A stretch of 64,000 nt of DNA, from contig JAUCBJ010005741.1 in the NCBI GenBank assembly GCA_032718475.1, positions 79,671 through 143,670 on the forward strand, given 5' to 3'. This DNA comes from Nemertoderma westbladi (lineage: Eukaryota > Xenacoelomorpha > Nemertodermatida > Nemertodermatidae). Positions 42,047 through 53,971 of the stretch are shown piece by piece (within the stretch, counting starts at the first letter, position 1; every line of letters starts with the position of its first letter). A program made the translations under genes and the position numbers. A model generated the notes under the pieces. The model had not been told where the DNA came from and searched no databases. It saw nothing but the letters and a program-made list of their open reading frames with translations.

Positions 42047-42805
42047 GTGATGATGTGGTTGGAGTGGAGTGAATGGATGAATCCCCACATCAGACCAATG
42101 ACTATAAATTTGCCCAGAGAAATAGAACCTTGCGATTGTCAAATAACACAAATATTGTTGTTACGATTTTGACATGTCAATAACTTTGTCGGATTTAAAT
42201 CTGTGGAGTTGAAATTTTGTAGGCATCAATAGGACCAAAAGTGGAAACCTTCTACCATCCCCGAAATTGTATCTGTTTTTTTAAGCTGAATCTTGGCATA
42301 TATGTAGTAAACCGACATATGTACTGTACTAGACCACATGTTGCACTAGATACTACACCACATGTTGCTCTTTGTAATCCTTTTCCCATTTCATTATTTA
42401 AATCTGAAATAAAAATCTTCAGCCATTTCGTATTATTGTTTATAATCCTTTCTTCCTGATTGCTACCTGGGCCAAGCAAGACCTCCGCCTGCCCAGTTAC
42501 CCAGTCTGCCGCTGGGGGAAAAAGAGATTACGGGACATCTGCTTCTACTTTCTTAGAATTTTTTCGAGTTGACATTTAACATAAGTTTATGTCACATGCT
42601 GCGCGAAGGCCCTGCTTCGTGTTTATTACAAACAAGATAAACCCAGCTTTATTAATAAATCTAAACAGATCCAATGCCAAAATGACATCTGAAATGAAAT
42701 AGTCAACAAACATATACCCAAGGGCGACATGGAGGAGAGAGCTATGCTAAATATACCATAAATGGAAAATAAATTTAATCGTAAATTAATATATAACAAA
42801 GTTAC

Positions 42806-44014
42806 CTGTGCCTGGGGGTAATTAAACATCATGTCTCTTTCATTAACAGAACTGATCGGGACTTTATTTCCCGTCCCAGAATCGCTTTCAACCCCGACTG
42901 CGATGTTGGAAGCCAAATTCAACTGACTTAACAGAAATATGGGTTCTTCTTCCTCGGTATCTCCACCCTTTACCGTCCTGGGGGCGGGGGATCGAGGAGG
43001 GGGCGGGACCCCCAACGGAGGGGGCGGGGCAGCCAACGCGAACGGACTGAGAGGGGCATCTGGGGGCGGGGGGGCGTGGTACATGCCGAGCATGGTCTGC
43101 TGCTCTTGGAGAAAGGCCTGCGAGTCGAGGGACACGGGCAGATGGGCTCCGCCCGTCTGGTTGAACTGCTGGGTAACCTGGTTCGCGTAGGAGGCGGCCA
43201 GACTCAGCTGCTGCTGATACGCCGCCACGTAGTTCTGGTGCACGATGTTGGCCATTGTCTCGGGGTCGAGGTTAGCGGCGGGTATCTTTACGGTGACGCT
43301 GGTGCTGGTTATGGTGGCGGTGGTCGCGTTAGCCGGCGGTAGGGGAGGGGGTGGGGGCTGGGCGGCGGTGGGCACAGGTGGCAACGGTACCGCTAGATCC
43401 TTCCCCACCGACTGACAGCATGTGTAGTCCAACAAGGAGCGCGCCACCAGCGTGTGGCCCCCCTTAGCCGCCTCTATGAGGGCGGTAGACCCGTCCTTCA
43501 GTTTGAGTAATGGGTCCGCGCCGTGCCCAATAAGCAGCTGGACTACAGTAACATGACCACCGGCGCAGGCCAACGACAGCACGGCGTGGTCCCCGCTCTG
43601 TGTGCTGCGGTTAACGTCCGCCCCTTTACTAATCAGGTACTGCACGGTGCACAGATGCCCAGCGCGCGCCGCCTTCATCAACGGGGTGCGCCCTCCCTCA
43701 CTTTCGTGCTCTAACTTCGCGCCCGCACTTATCAACGTCTCCGCTACGTCTGTGTGTCCGTTCTCGCACGCAAACGTCAACGCGGTATCGTTGGTTGCTG
43801 TCGTCGCGTCCACATTAGCACCCTGCAGCAGAAGGAAGCGAACCAACTCTACGTGGCCCTGGTGGGAGGCCTCCATTAGCGCCGTGGAGCAGCCCTGCTC
43901 GATGTTGGCCCCCGATGATAGGAGAACGTTGGAAACCTCCAGGAACCCCCCGTAACACGCGAGTGTCAGGGCCGTCTCCTGGGTAACTTCCGTCTGTGCG
44001 TTTACTTTGGCTCC
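42806..44014 (-). CDS. ANKHD1: Ankyrin repeat and KH domain protein, coding exon 2
   Basis: This 403-codon phase 0-0 exon has acceptor TTGCAG|GGAGCC at 44014 and donor GCACAG|GTAACT at 42806/42805. It completes ankyrin block 1 with about six repeats: GAKVNAQTEVTQETALTLAC, IEQGCSTALMEASHQGHVEL, DTALTFACENGHTDVAETLI and GGRTPLMKAARAGHLCTVQY. These are near-identical in wording to vertebrate ANKHD1. The block ends in LIEAAKGGHTLVARSLLDY. A Pro-rich, Thr/Ala-rich and Gln-rich linker follows, with several PPPPP clusters. The exon ends ...FNYPQAQ. In the family this linker is disordered and poorly conserved. Reading past 42806 (to 42626) is intron. Confidence 0.95.
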
Positions 44015-45311
44015 CTGCAACGAAAACAAACTTAGTTTATTTATTACAACTCACGTGATTTATTACATGAGATTATTAGCCATTAAGATAATTTAGTACA
44101 TAAGGATTAGGAGTATACTTTAATTATATTCGAACACCAAGATGACACACCGCACATGTTCATGTTTGACGCGTAAAATTAATTGGTTCCTATAGAATTA
44201 CCCGTACAAAAGTTGTATTGTTTCCCATACCGTTATGGATTCCAAAACACAACGTTTGTCTTTTAGAAATAACAGCATAGGAAATTGTGTGAATAAAAAT
44301 TTTCTTATCGTGAAAGAGTTACATATTAAGGATGAAAGCCAGGGTTGAGCTAGGCTGCAGCCTTTAAAGCACTATGCCCAAACAGTGCTGCCCCACCCTG
44401 TGCCCCCTAATTGGAAGCCGAGGAATGTCACTATCAATAAACAGTGGGTACTGTGAGTGGTGAGATATTTATCAAAAACCGGTTAATAATTACAAAAAAT
44501 AGAGCTGAAATTTGTAATTAATATGAAAATATAATTACCGGTATTACCTATGTACCGTATATTGTATTAATTTGAAATGTTTAACATAATATTTTTTATG
44601 TTATTATTATTATGTTTACCGGTAATCGAACACTGAACAATAGTTTGGCTCAGGAGTTCATAATATACGATTTTAAAAATCAGTACAGAGTTTAAATGTT
44701 ATGTTAAGTTCCATGTCATCCTTATAGTTGATCCTGGCTCCTGGCATTAATAATTAATATGACCGGAAGTTGTCCAAAAACCAAACTAAATAATGTTGTA
44801 TATATCTACTGGGTACTTATATAAATATTTATTTAAATTATATTTTTTCAATAAATAAATATATATATATTATATATATATACCACTTAGTTACTTAAAA
44901 ATAGCTAATATTTTCAGATTTTAAGGTTTAACGTAACCCTTTTCAAGCATTCTAGAATTTAAATATAGCTCAAGGTGTATTCAAACTTTTTGCACAAATA
45001 TTGGATTTAAATCTTTAAAAATCTACTATCAAAATTTAATTTTATAATTAATTTAATTTTAATAAAAATAATTTATCGAAACCTTTTGTAATAATATATT
45101 CTATATATATTTTGATTATTAAAACATTGTTGTCAATCTCGGTTTTATTAAATTTTTTAACGACTCTTCATACCCCGTTATATTATATATAAAGTATATA
45201 TTTAAGTAAATATATTTATATAAACAATATTTTAGAAAAGGCAACAAAACCTATTAATTCGATGAACTAATAATGTATAAAACCAAATCTCCAATATCGT
45301 CCATATCTTAC
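44015..45311 (-). other. Intron 1 of the ankyrin-KH gene
   Basis: A 1297-nt intron bounded by GT (donor CAG|GTAAGA at 45312/45311) and AG (44015-44016). It is AT-rich with a TATATATA run near 44862-44882. No ORF or repeat family of note. Confidence 0.85.
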
Positions 45312-46640
45312 CTGGGCTAATAACACAGTGACCATATCCTCGTGGCCTTCCCTGGCCGCCTCCATCAGGGGGCTGTAACCTTCATCGTTAACCTCCTCCA
45401 GCAGAGCGCCGTGATTAATTAGCAACAACGCCAACTCAACGTGGCCCCCGCACGCGGCCAGCGTTAAGGGAGACTCGAAACTATCCGCAGGCATGTTCAC
45501 CTCGGCTCCCTTATCCAGGAGGAGTTTGGCCACGTCCACGTGTCCGTCCATGCACGCCTCCATGAGGGCGGTGTGCATCTCGTCAGTCTTGTGCTCGTGG
45601 TCCGCCCCCCTGCCCAATAGGTACTGCACCATCTCGAGATGCCCCTTGTAGCAGGCCAACGTCAGCGCGGACTCCTTGAACTCGCTGCTGTGCGAGTTGA
45701 TCCCGGCGCCGCGGTCCAGCAGTACGCCGGCCACGTCTACGTGTCCGGAACTCGCCGCCTCCATCAGCGGGGTATGGCCGTTCTCGTTCTGATCCTCTAA
45801 CGAGGTGCCTCGATCCAACAGGAGCCCCGCGATCTCGTGGAACCCGTTGGTGGCCGCGTAATGCAACGCCGTGTTCGCCGCTAACGACTGCATCGATACG
45901 TCGGCTTTGTTATCGAGAAGGAGCTGAACGACATCGTTGTTCCCGTTCCCCGAGGCTTCCATCAACGGCGTTAGATCCCCCTTGGAGCCCCGATCGTCCA
46001 CATTGACACCCGCACGCAGTAAATACTTGACGATATCGAGGTAACCTGCGTTCGCAGCTATAGACAGCACGGAATCACCCTCGTCCGTTGTCTCATCGAT
46101 GCTACAACCTTCTTCCAGTAGTTTTTTAACGGTTTTCAAATCTCCCTCCGAAACGGCTTCAGCGAGAGTTATCTTAGCGACGGAACTCTCCGCGTTCTGA
46201 CTCGTCCCGCTGTCGGTACGCATTCGCGTCAACGCAGCGGCCGCCTCGTCCAACGCTGAACTCACGCTACTCGTCAGCTGTTTGAGCACCTCGGGATCGG
46301 CAAGTAATTTGCCGTCGGCCGTGGCCAGCCTCCCTATTCCCGCGGCTTCCAGTAACGCCTCCAGCCGCGCCTGGGACTCGGCGTCTATCGAGGACAACTT
46401 CTCCCCAGCGAGCAGCTTGGAGGCGACCTGCGAGATCGGGGATTTATCCGGGTGGTATTTGATGGAGAAGGGGTCCACTGTAGTGTCGATGGAGAAGTTA
46501 CCCCCGGTTGCTTGGCAACCCGCGCATCCCGGACACACATTCTCTGCGGATTCCGCCCCGGCTGGGGGGCACCGCTCTCCTAGATTATCGGCTGACCCTT
46601 CCTTAGACGCCTTCAACTCACTTTCAGTTTGTTTGGACAT
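45312..46640 (-). CDS. ANKHD1: Ankyrin repeat and KH domain protein, coding exon 1 (start)
   Basis: This 443-codon exon begins at ATG 46640, with A at -3 and an in-frame TAG fifteen nt upstream on the transcript, which fixes the start. It begins with an acidic/polar region containing CPGCAGC. It then has the family-specific segment ARLEALLEAAGIGRLATADG / ADPEVLKQLTSSVSSALDEA (residues ~91-135), nearly identical to vertebrate ANKHD1. From residue ~157 ankyrin repeats run to the donor (NGHTPLMEAASSGHVDVAGV, ESALTLACYKGHLEMVQYLL, DEMHTALMEACMDGHVDVAK). Joined with exons 2-4 (443+403+337+1249) the protein is ~2432 residues, close to human ANKHD1. With only four coding exons the gene is intron-poor compared with vertebrates. 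The product is a scaffold and RNA-binding protein linked to Hippo and receptor tyrosine kinase signalling in flies. Confidence 0.97.
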
Positions 46641-48396
46641 ACTGAATTTTGAAGTAGTAGGCTAGTAATTGCTTAAACAAAAGCATAAAGTTAGAACGAT
46701 AAGATATTAGATACCTTTCCTTTCTTATATGTATTATATACCGGCACAATCAAATATTATTTAATTACTAACGTGAATTACACTTTTCGACAAGAAAAAA
46801 TACGAAAAATAAATAGGCTAATGTAATAAATAATAAGCCTAGGCCTACCACAGTCTGACAGGTTCAGGTGGACACTTTCAGAAGCTCTGCCAAAAATTGT
46901 ACACGTATTTACAGCCAGAAAGTGAATGTGATAGTGCAGCCATTATAATTGTCCTTCACAGCTGCTGCGATTATATTTCCGGACATATTTTGGGTGCAAC
47001 AGCACAGTTTCCAATTCCCATGGTGATATTCAAAGCCGAGTATTGCCGGTATGGCACGGCAGACATTTCTACAGACGGTGATGTGGTGATTTTGGGCCAC
47101 TTTGTTCTTTCATTAAGTTTTTGCTTTCCAGTTTTCTGCAAATATGAAAAGCAAAAAGTTTATAATTATTTTTTGCTTTCTCCTTTTCTAAAATATGAAA
47201 AGCAAAAAGTTTATTACCGGTATTAGTTTTTGCTCTCTCCTTTTTAGAAATATGAACAGCAAAAAGTGTATTATTAGTTTTTGCTTTTCCCTTTTCTGAA
47301 ATGTGTAATATTTTAATAGGTTATGTATTGCCGGTATGGCACGGGAGACATTTCTACAGACGGTGGTGTGGTGATTTTGGGCCACTTTGTTCTTTCATTA
47401 AGTTTTTGCTTTCCAGTTTTCTGCAAATATGAAAAGCAAAAAGTTTATAATTATTTTTTGCTTTCTCCTTTTCTAAAATATTAAAAGCAAAAAGTTTATT
47501 ACCGGTATTAGTTTTTGCTCTCTCCTTTTTAGAAATATGAACAGCAAAAAGTTTATTATTAGTTTTTGCTTTTCCCTTTTCTGAAATGTGTAATATTTTA
47601 ATAGGTTATAGACCTATTGCTGTAGGACAGTATGTAGGTCAGCTGGACACTGGTTACCGAACGTTACAGCAGTTATTCATTATTATTATTATATTATTTG
47701 GGTGGAGACACCGCTGTCATAGAAGCGTATAAATAAAACTGCACATAATAAAATAAAACAGGAGAAAGTTGAACAGTGAATAAAACAAAACGACTTATAA
47801 CTGTATACTATGGCAACATATTAAAGTGTAGACTGTAGATCGCTAAAAAGAGTTGAAATCAGATAGAAATAATGATATGCAAAATAGAAAATAATTAGAA
47901 ATTGGCATAGTTACAAATTGCGGTCAAATTTAATCCAATTGTTAAAATCGCACACATAAATATGGCGTTTGAGCAATTCAACTGAGGGATATCTATGCAG
48001 TATAAATATCCCTCAACTTAGACAATAACTGTAACTTCTGTAACATGCTCCTTTCCCTAAATTAAGTATTTAACAATGAGGCGGTATATTAATTCGCCAA
48101 GGCAGTCCAGTTTGCGTCCAGTTTCCCCCTTTGTCTCAATTTTATATATGAAGATTTCTTATTTTTTTAAATTTATCTTTATTAATTGATTTATAGCGCT
48201 TAGTTCTGTCGTATAACCTCTACATATACTAATTAGTTTATTGTTTTGGTTAGATTCAGCCCTTCTGTAAACTGTAACCTGTGTTTTGGGTGAAAACCTG
48301 GTATTCTTCATATGGTGGTACTGGTAATTGCAAAGTGAAATATAATGGCGGAAAGTCTGGCATGCTTCACATTCACATGGGCACTTTAAATGAAAT
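46641..48396. other. 5' flank of the ankyrin-KH gene
   Basis: This should contain the promoter and 5' UTR, but no TATA box, initiator or CpG island stands out by eye. An upstream non-coding exon cannot be excluded. It includes the 285-bp tandem duplication listed below. Confidence 0.4.
47041..47610. repeat. 285-bp tandem duplication upstream of the ankyrin-KH gene
   Basis: TATTGCCGGTATGGCACGG begins both copies (47041 and 47326). They share ACATTTCTACAGACGGTG, TGATTTTGGGCCACTTTGTT and a run of GAAAAGCAAAAAGTTTAT words, with very few differences. This indicates a recent duplication within ~400-970 bp of the start codon. Confidence 0.9.
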
Positions 48397-48545
48397 TAAC
48401 AGGCTAAATTATAATGGCAGGCTTTTCGAACCATAAACTAAACAGTAAAATATTTACTTTTAGCGTTTCGGGCACTAATTTTTCAATATTCATTTTACAT
48501 TAACCCTATATGAGATGGCTGAAACGACACCCCACAGCCCCAATT
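48397..48545 (+). repeat. Dispersed repeat, copy 3
   Basis: AACAGGCTAAATTATAATGG, CAGGCTTTTCGAACC, ATAAACTAAACAG, then CTAATTTTTCAATATTCATT and GGCTGAAACGACACC. It matches the order of the copy at 32453-32580. Confidence 0.65.
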
Positions 48546-48814
48546 AGCAATTTGCGAACTGTCGAACTGTATACTGTTTTTAGTGCAGTTAGTGAATGTT
48601 GAGAATGTACTTACACCAAGCAGCCAAGTACCATGTATGAATTCAATTCGAAAGCAACATGCTATCTTTATTATTGATTATTACAGGAGCCAGCACAGCA
48701 AGCGAGTTCTATTAATTTTACGAACCATAGTGCGTAGTAACTAGTAAGATATAGGCGGAATTGGATTATCTACATATCCTATAGTACAGTAGTATAACTA
48801 TCATCAGTCTGTCT

Positions 48815-49483
48815 CTTAAACGTTTCAACAGATTGTTGACTCTTGGACATTTCAACGGATTGTTTCAGTATCTCACATACTGCGCGAAGGTCTCTTAACG
48901 TTTCAACAGATTGTTTCAGTATCCAACGTGCTGCATGAAGGTATCTTAAACGTTTCAATAGATTGTTTCAGTATCCAATGTGCTGCACAAATGTCTCTTA
49001 AACCAGTAAACGTTTCAACAGATTGTTTCAGTATCCAATGTGCTGCATGAAGGTATCTTAAACGTTTCAATAGATTGTTTCAGTATCCAAAGTGCTGCAC
49101 AATGGTATCTTAAACGTTTCAATAGATTGTTTCTGTATCCAACGTGCTGCATGAAGCAATGAAGGTCTCTTACGTTTCAATAGATTGTTTCAGTATCCAA
49201 CGTGCTGCCAGGCTGCATGAAGGTCTCTTAAACGTTTCATCAATAGATTGTTTCAGTATCCAACGTGCTGAAACTGCATGAAGGTCTCTTAAACGTTTCA
49301 ATAGATTGTTTCAGTATCCAAATCCAATGTGCTGCATGAAGGTCTCTTAAACGTTCCACACCAGACAGCCAGATTGTTCTCTTTTACACATTTCAACGAA
49401 TTGTTTGAGTATCCCATATACTGCGCAAAGGTATCTTAAATGTTTCAATAGATTGTTACAGAGTACCCCACAAGCTGCATGAA
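48815..49483. repeat. ~50-bp satellite, left part
   Basis: The unit is GTCTCTTAAACGTTTCAATA, GATTGTTTCAGTATCCAA, CGTGCTGCATGAAG. About 12 units with length variants. The array is cut at 49483 by a TIR element and resumes at 50557. Confidence 0.92.
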
Positions 49484-50556
49484 GGTAGGGTAAACTATAC
49501 CAATTCCGGACAAAATGTTGAATTTCCCTCTCTTACTTCAGTTTGACCAATCATGACACTACATATTAAGATTTTTCTTTACATTACATTATTCAGCTTC
49601 AAAATAAAACACTAACATCGATTGCCCAGTGCCACCTTGTGGGTGGGGCTGGGCATTCTTTTTTTTGAGTCGGGCTTGTCCGGAATTGGTGCAACAAGCA
49701 CAATTCCGGAAATAATAGTAGCCAATATGGAAATTTAAATGACTCAGGTAAAAATTACCAAATAAGTTGCACCAATTCCGGACAGTGAGAGAGAGGGATA
49801 GAAATAAGAGTAACTCTTCCGGTTTAGGCTGCTAGGTGCTATTTACCTACCTTACTGCCTTATGGCAGTATGGCCGCCTGTATGGGTTCTACTATTATTG
49901 ATTATTCTACCTGCTATTTTCTATTTCCCAATACATATCTACAGTAGTTACTGACAGACTGAGGAGCATACCAATTGCTTAAAGCCTTATGATAAAGGTG
50001 GCCAACGGCTTAACTGATTTACCAGCCAGCTGTTATACGCCTGTTATGAAGACTTCAAGCACATGTGATAGTTATTATGCTGAAGTCATATATTATGTTT
50101 AACCGCATAAGGCATAATAGTAACTGTCAGACTGTCAGCAAGATGGAATACTAGACCTGTAGACAGCTAAAATATACCTAATAGGAATCTCAAAACATCC
50201 TAATAATATGAGTCTATAAATAAAAGCATACCGGTACCGGTCTGCCGGTACTGGTATGTGATTCACTATTCAGCATCGTTTTAGGGCCCCCTAGTCTGCC
50301 AGTAGGCCTACATGAGCTGAGCAGATGAGTGAAGCTATAGGCCTACTCAGACAAATTCCAAGCACCTATGCTAAGTACAATAGAGTTAGGGCCTATACCG
50401 GTAGTACCAGACTACTGTAAGGTAACAAACACTATACATTAGCAGATTAGTCAGTCTCTGTGCTCTCTTCTAAAGTAGACCTACAAGGTTTTTTCCGGAA
50501 TTGGTGCAGGCTGTCCGGAATTGGTAAATTCCGGAATTGGTATAGTTTACCCTACC
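49484..50556. mobile_element. 1073-bp non-coding element with perfect 27-bp TIRs, inserted in a satellite
   Basis: Positions 49484-49510 and 50530-50556 are exact reverse complements (27/27). They begin GGTAGGGTAAACTATACC and contain CAATTCCGGA. The words TCCGGAATTGG or CCAATTCCGGA occur about seven times, near both ends (49501, 49679, 49700, 49772, 50493, 50514, 50530). No transposase ORF is present. The flanks are two halves of the same satellite unit (...CTGCATGAA / GTATCTTAAACG...), so the insertion point is almost exact. Target duplication is at most 2-4 bp (GTA or TA shared). Confidence 0.85.
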
Positions 50557-51020
50557 GTATCTTAAACGTTTCAATAGATTGTTTCAGTATCCAAGATGTG
50601 CTGCACAATCAGACAATGGCAATGGTATCTTAAACATTTCAAGTTTTTTTTCAACAGATTGTTACGGTACCGAGGTAGGGCCTACCCCACGTACGTGCTG
50701 CATGAAGGTCTCTAAACGTTTCAACTGATTGTTTCAGTATCTCACATACAGCGCGAAGGTCTCTTAAAACGTTTCAATAGATTGTTTCAGTATCCAAGAT
50801 GTGTTGCACAATGGTATCTTAACTATTTCAAGTTTTTTTTCAACAGATTGTTACGGTACGTACCCAGGTACCCCACGTACCTACGTGCTGCATGAAGGTC
50901 TCTAAACGTTTCAAGTTCAACTGATTGTTTCAGTATCTCACATACTGCGCGAAGGTCTCTTAAAACGTTTCAATGGATTGATTCAGTACCAAACGTGCTG
51001 CACGAAGTCTTCTAAACATG
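50557..51020. repeat. ~50-bp satellite, right part
   Basis: Continuation of the 48815-49483 satellite with the same words (CTTAAACGTTTCAATAGATT, GTTTCAGTATC, GTGCTGCATGAAGG). Some units are longer, with AAGTTTTTTTTCAACAGATT and TTACGGTACC. A block of about 180 bp is itself repeated (50560-50730 and 50765-50940). Confidence 0.9.
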
Positions 51021-51086
51021 TTCACTTACCGGCACAATAGACTGACAGATTATTCAGTCTGTCAGTGTCATGCGCGAATCGGCGAA

Positions 51087-51158
51087 TGCCAGAATGCATT
51101 AGTATATGCATATACAGTACTGTCTGACTGTATATGCATATACTAATGCATTCTGGCA
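51087..51158. repeat. Perfect 32-bp-arm hairpin
   Basis: The left arm TGCCAGAATGCATTAGTATA(TGCATATACAGT) and the right arm ACTGTATATGCA(TATACTAATGCATTCTGGCA) are exact reverse complements around an 8-nt loop ACTGTCTG. No mismatches. A pre-miRNA, a foldback element or a cruciform are all possible; nothing supports transcription. Confidence 0.9.
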
Positions 51159-51639
51159 AATGGTCTCTTAGTAAATGACAGTTATGTACATTGACATATC
51201 CCGGGATATATTTATATATCCCGATCGGGATAGGGAACCCTACTGACTTAACAAACATCTTAACTGCAGAACGGGTCCTGACTCATACCCCTACCTGTCT
51301 ACAGTCAGTCTATGTAGGCTATACCTCTACGCAAATCCCTAGTGGAATCCTTACAAAAAGCGCGCCGGATAACGCGTCAGATATTATGAAAATCGCGCCG
51401 CGCCTAGTAATATTGGAAATCGCGCCGCGCCAACACTCTGAACTCTATAAATTGATGTGCGCCAGAAAAAATGTAGCATACAAATTAAAATACATTCTGA
51501 CATTCGGCGCCAGTTAAGAATATATGCACGCCAGGAAATAATTTTGTTTTGAGCTCACTTAACATGCCACATACTGTATGATAGGTCAGATCAGAAGATA
51601 ACGGCTGAACGGTACCGGTACAGTCAGTCGGTGAGAAGT

Positions 51640-51725
51640 CAAAAATTGGACTTGAGTCCAAAATTGGACTTCGACTCCAGTTCAAGTCCAAAATTGGACT
51701 TCTGTGAGTCCAATATTGGACTTCA
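51640..51725. repeat. AAAATTGGACTT palindromic words
   Basis: AGTCCAAAATTGGACTT-type words occur four times in 85 bp, alternating orientation. A related ATTGGACTTTAAGTCCAATT lies at 55643-55662, just outside the other end of the 3.8 kb TIR element, so the two clusters flank it. Confidence 0.75.
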
Positions 51726-52149
51726 AATCAGCCAATTGTTCCAGGGCAGTAGGGAACATACCCTTAAATAAGCTCCAAAAGTGGGTTCTTATTTAAGAAA
51801 AATGGCTCTTATTTAGGGGTTTATTATCGACAGACTTATTTTCGACAGAGCCCCATCAGCTGAAACAGCCAGTGCCGCTAGTCGATGGGGTTGACTTGTT
51901 GACGAGAGGCTATTATGAGGCGCAATGGGATACGCATTGCGTATCTCCTTCTGTCAACCAATACTGCCCTCATTTCTCATATATTAAATTAAATAAATTA
52001 AATTAAATATCCTTATATAACTGTATAATGTCTCTTATAACCTCGTCTCCCAGCCCCGTCCTCCTGCCCTTATTTGCTTATGACAGTTATGACCTCCTAC
52101 CTGCCTAACCGTGACAGTACATTGCAAGATGCAGAGATAAGGGAGCTTC

Positions 52150-53935
52150 TGAGCTTAATTGGATAGGTGCAAAAATGCACAACGAGCAACAATGACCAAC
52201 AATAAGCAACAACGAGCAACAAATGAACAATGAGTAACAAAACAACGAGCAACAACGAGTAACAACGAGCAACAATTAGCAACAACGAGTAACATTGAGC
52301 AATAATAAAGTACAACAACGAGCAATAATGAGGAACGACGACTGAACGAGCAACAATGAGCAACAACGAGTAACAATGAGCAACTACGACTACTACGAGT
52401 AACATTGAGCAACAATGAGAAACAATGAGCAACAACGAGCAAAAATGAGCAATAATAAAGTACACAACGAGCAACAATGGGCAACAGCGAGAAACAACGA
52501 ACAACAATGAGCAATAATGAGGAACAACGACTGAACGAGCAACAACGAGTAACAATGAGCAACAACGAGTAACATTGAGAAACACCGAGCAACAATGAGT
52601 AATAATAAAGTACAACAATGAGCAACGAGAAACAGCGAGCAACAATGAGGAACAACGACTGAATGAGCAATAATAAAGTACAACAACGAGCAACAATGAG
52701 TAACAATGAGTAATAATGAGCAACAATGAGCAACAACGAGAAACAGCGAGCAACAATGAGGAACAACGACTGAACGAGCAATAATAAAGTACAACAACGA
52801 GCAACATTGAGAAACAATGAGCAATAATAAATTACAATATCGAGAAACAACGACCTATAATTAGGACATGAGGAACAACGAGTAAAGCAACAACGAGAAA
52901 CAGCGAGCAACAATGAGGAACAACGACTGAATGAGCAATAATAAAGTACAACAACGAGCAACAATGAGCAACAACGAGTAACAATGAGTAATAATGAGCA
53001 ACAACGAGCAACAACGAGAAACAGCGAGCAACAATGAGGAACAACAACTGAACGAGCAATAATAAAGTACAACAACGAGCAACATTGAGAAACAATGAGC
53101 AATAATAAATTACAATATCGAGAAACAACGACCCATAATTAGGACATGAGGAACAACGAGTAACAATGAGCAACAATGACAAAGAGTAACAACGAGTAAC
53201 ATTGAGCAATAATAAAGTATAACAACGAGTAACATTGAGCAACAATGAGAAACACTGAGCAACAATGAGCAATAATAAAGAACAACAACGAGCAACAATG
53301 AGCAACAACGAGAAACAACGAGCAATAATGAGCAACAACGACTGAACGAGCAACAACGAGTTATATTGAGCAACAACGAGATATATTGAGCAACAATGAG
53401 CAATAATAAAGTACAACAACGAGCAACAACGACTGAACGAGCAACAACGAGTAATATTGAGCAACAACGAGCAACAATGAGCAATAATAAAGTACAACAA
53501 GGAGAAACAACGAGCAACAATGAGGAACAACGATTGAATGAGCAATAAAAAGTACAACAACGAGCAACAATGAGTAACAATGAGCAATAATGAGTAACAA
53601 CGAGCAATAATAGAGTACAACGAGCAACAACGACCAATAATAAAGTACAACTAACGAGCAACAATGAGCACCAACAAGCAACAATGACCAACAACGAGCA
53701 ACAATGAGGAACAACGATTGAATGAGCAATAATAAAGTACAACAACGAGCAACAATGAGCAATAATGAGCAACAACGAGCAATATTAGAGTACAATGAGC
53801 AACAACGAGCAATAATAAGGTACAACTAACGGCAACAATGAGCACCAACAAGCAACAATGACCAACAACGAGCAACAATGACCAACAATGAGAAATAATA
53901 AAGCACAACGAGCAGCAATGAGCAACAAACTGCGT
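52150..53935. repeat. AGCAACAACG/ATG short-unit minisatellite (~1.8 kb)
   Basis: GAGCAACAACGAGCAACAAT and GAGCAATAATAAAGTACAAC words alternate in 9-12 bp steps. Longer phrases (AATGAGGAACAACGACTGAA) recur as higher-order units. Leu/Cys/Ser-rich ORFs on the minus strand are artefacts of the repeat. Confidence 0.95.
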
Positions 53936-53971
53936 CGAACCGGATTGAATGTGGGGGAGAGCCACGTTCAA

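Noticed and set aside
42626-42805. Hydrophobic C-terminal extension of the exon 2 ORF (FSIYGIFSIALSSM...)
   Set aside because: It lies beyond a good GTAACT donor and is AT-rich intron read-through.
52097-53971. Leu/Cys/Ser-rich minus-strand ORFs up to 315 codons, resembling membrane proteins
   Set aside because: Translation of the AGCAACAACG minisatellite; several overlapping frames are open at once.
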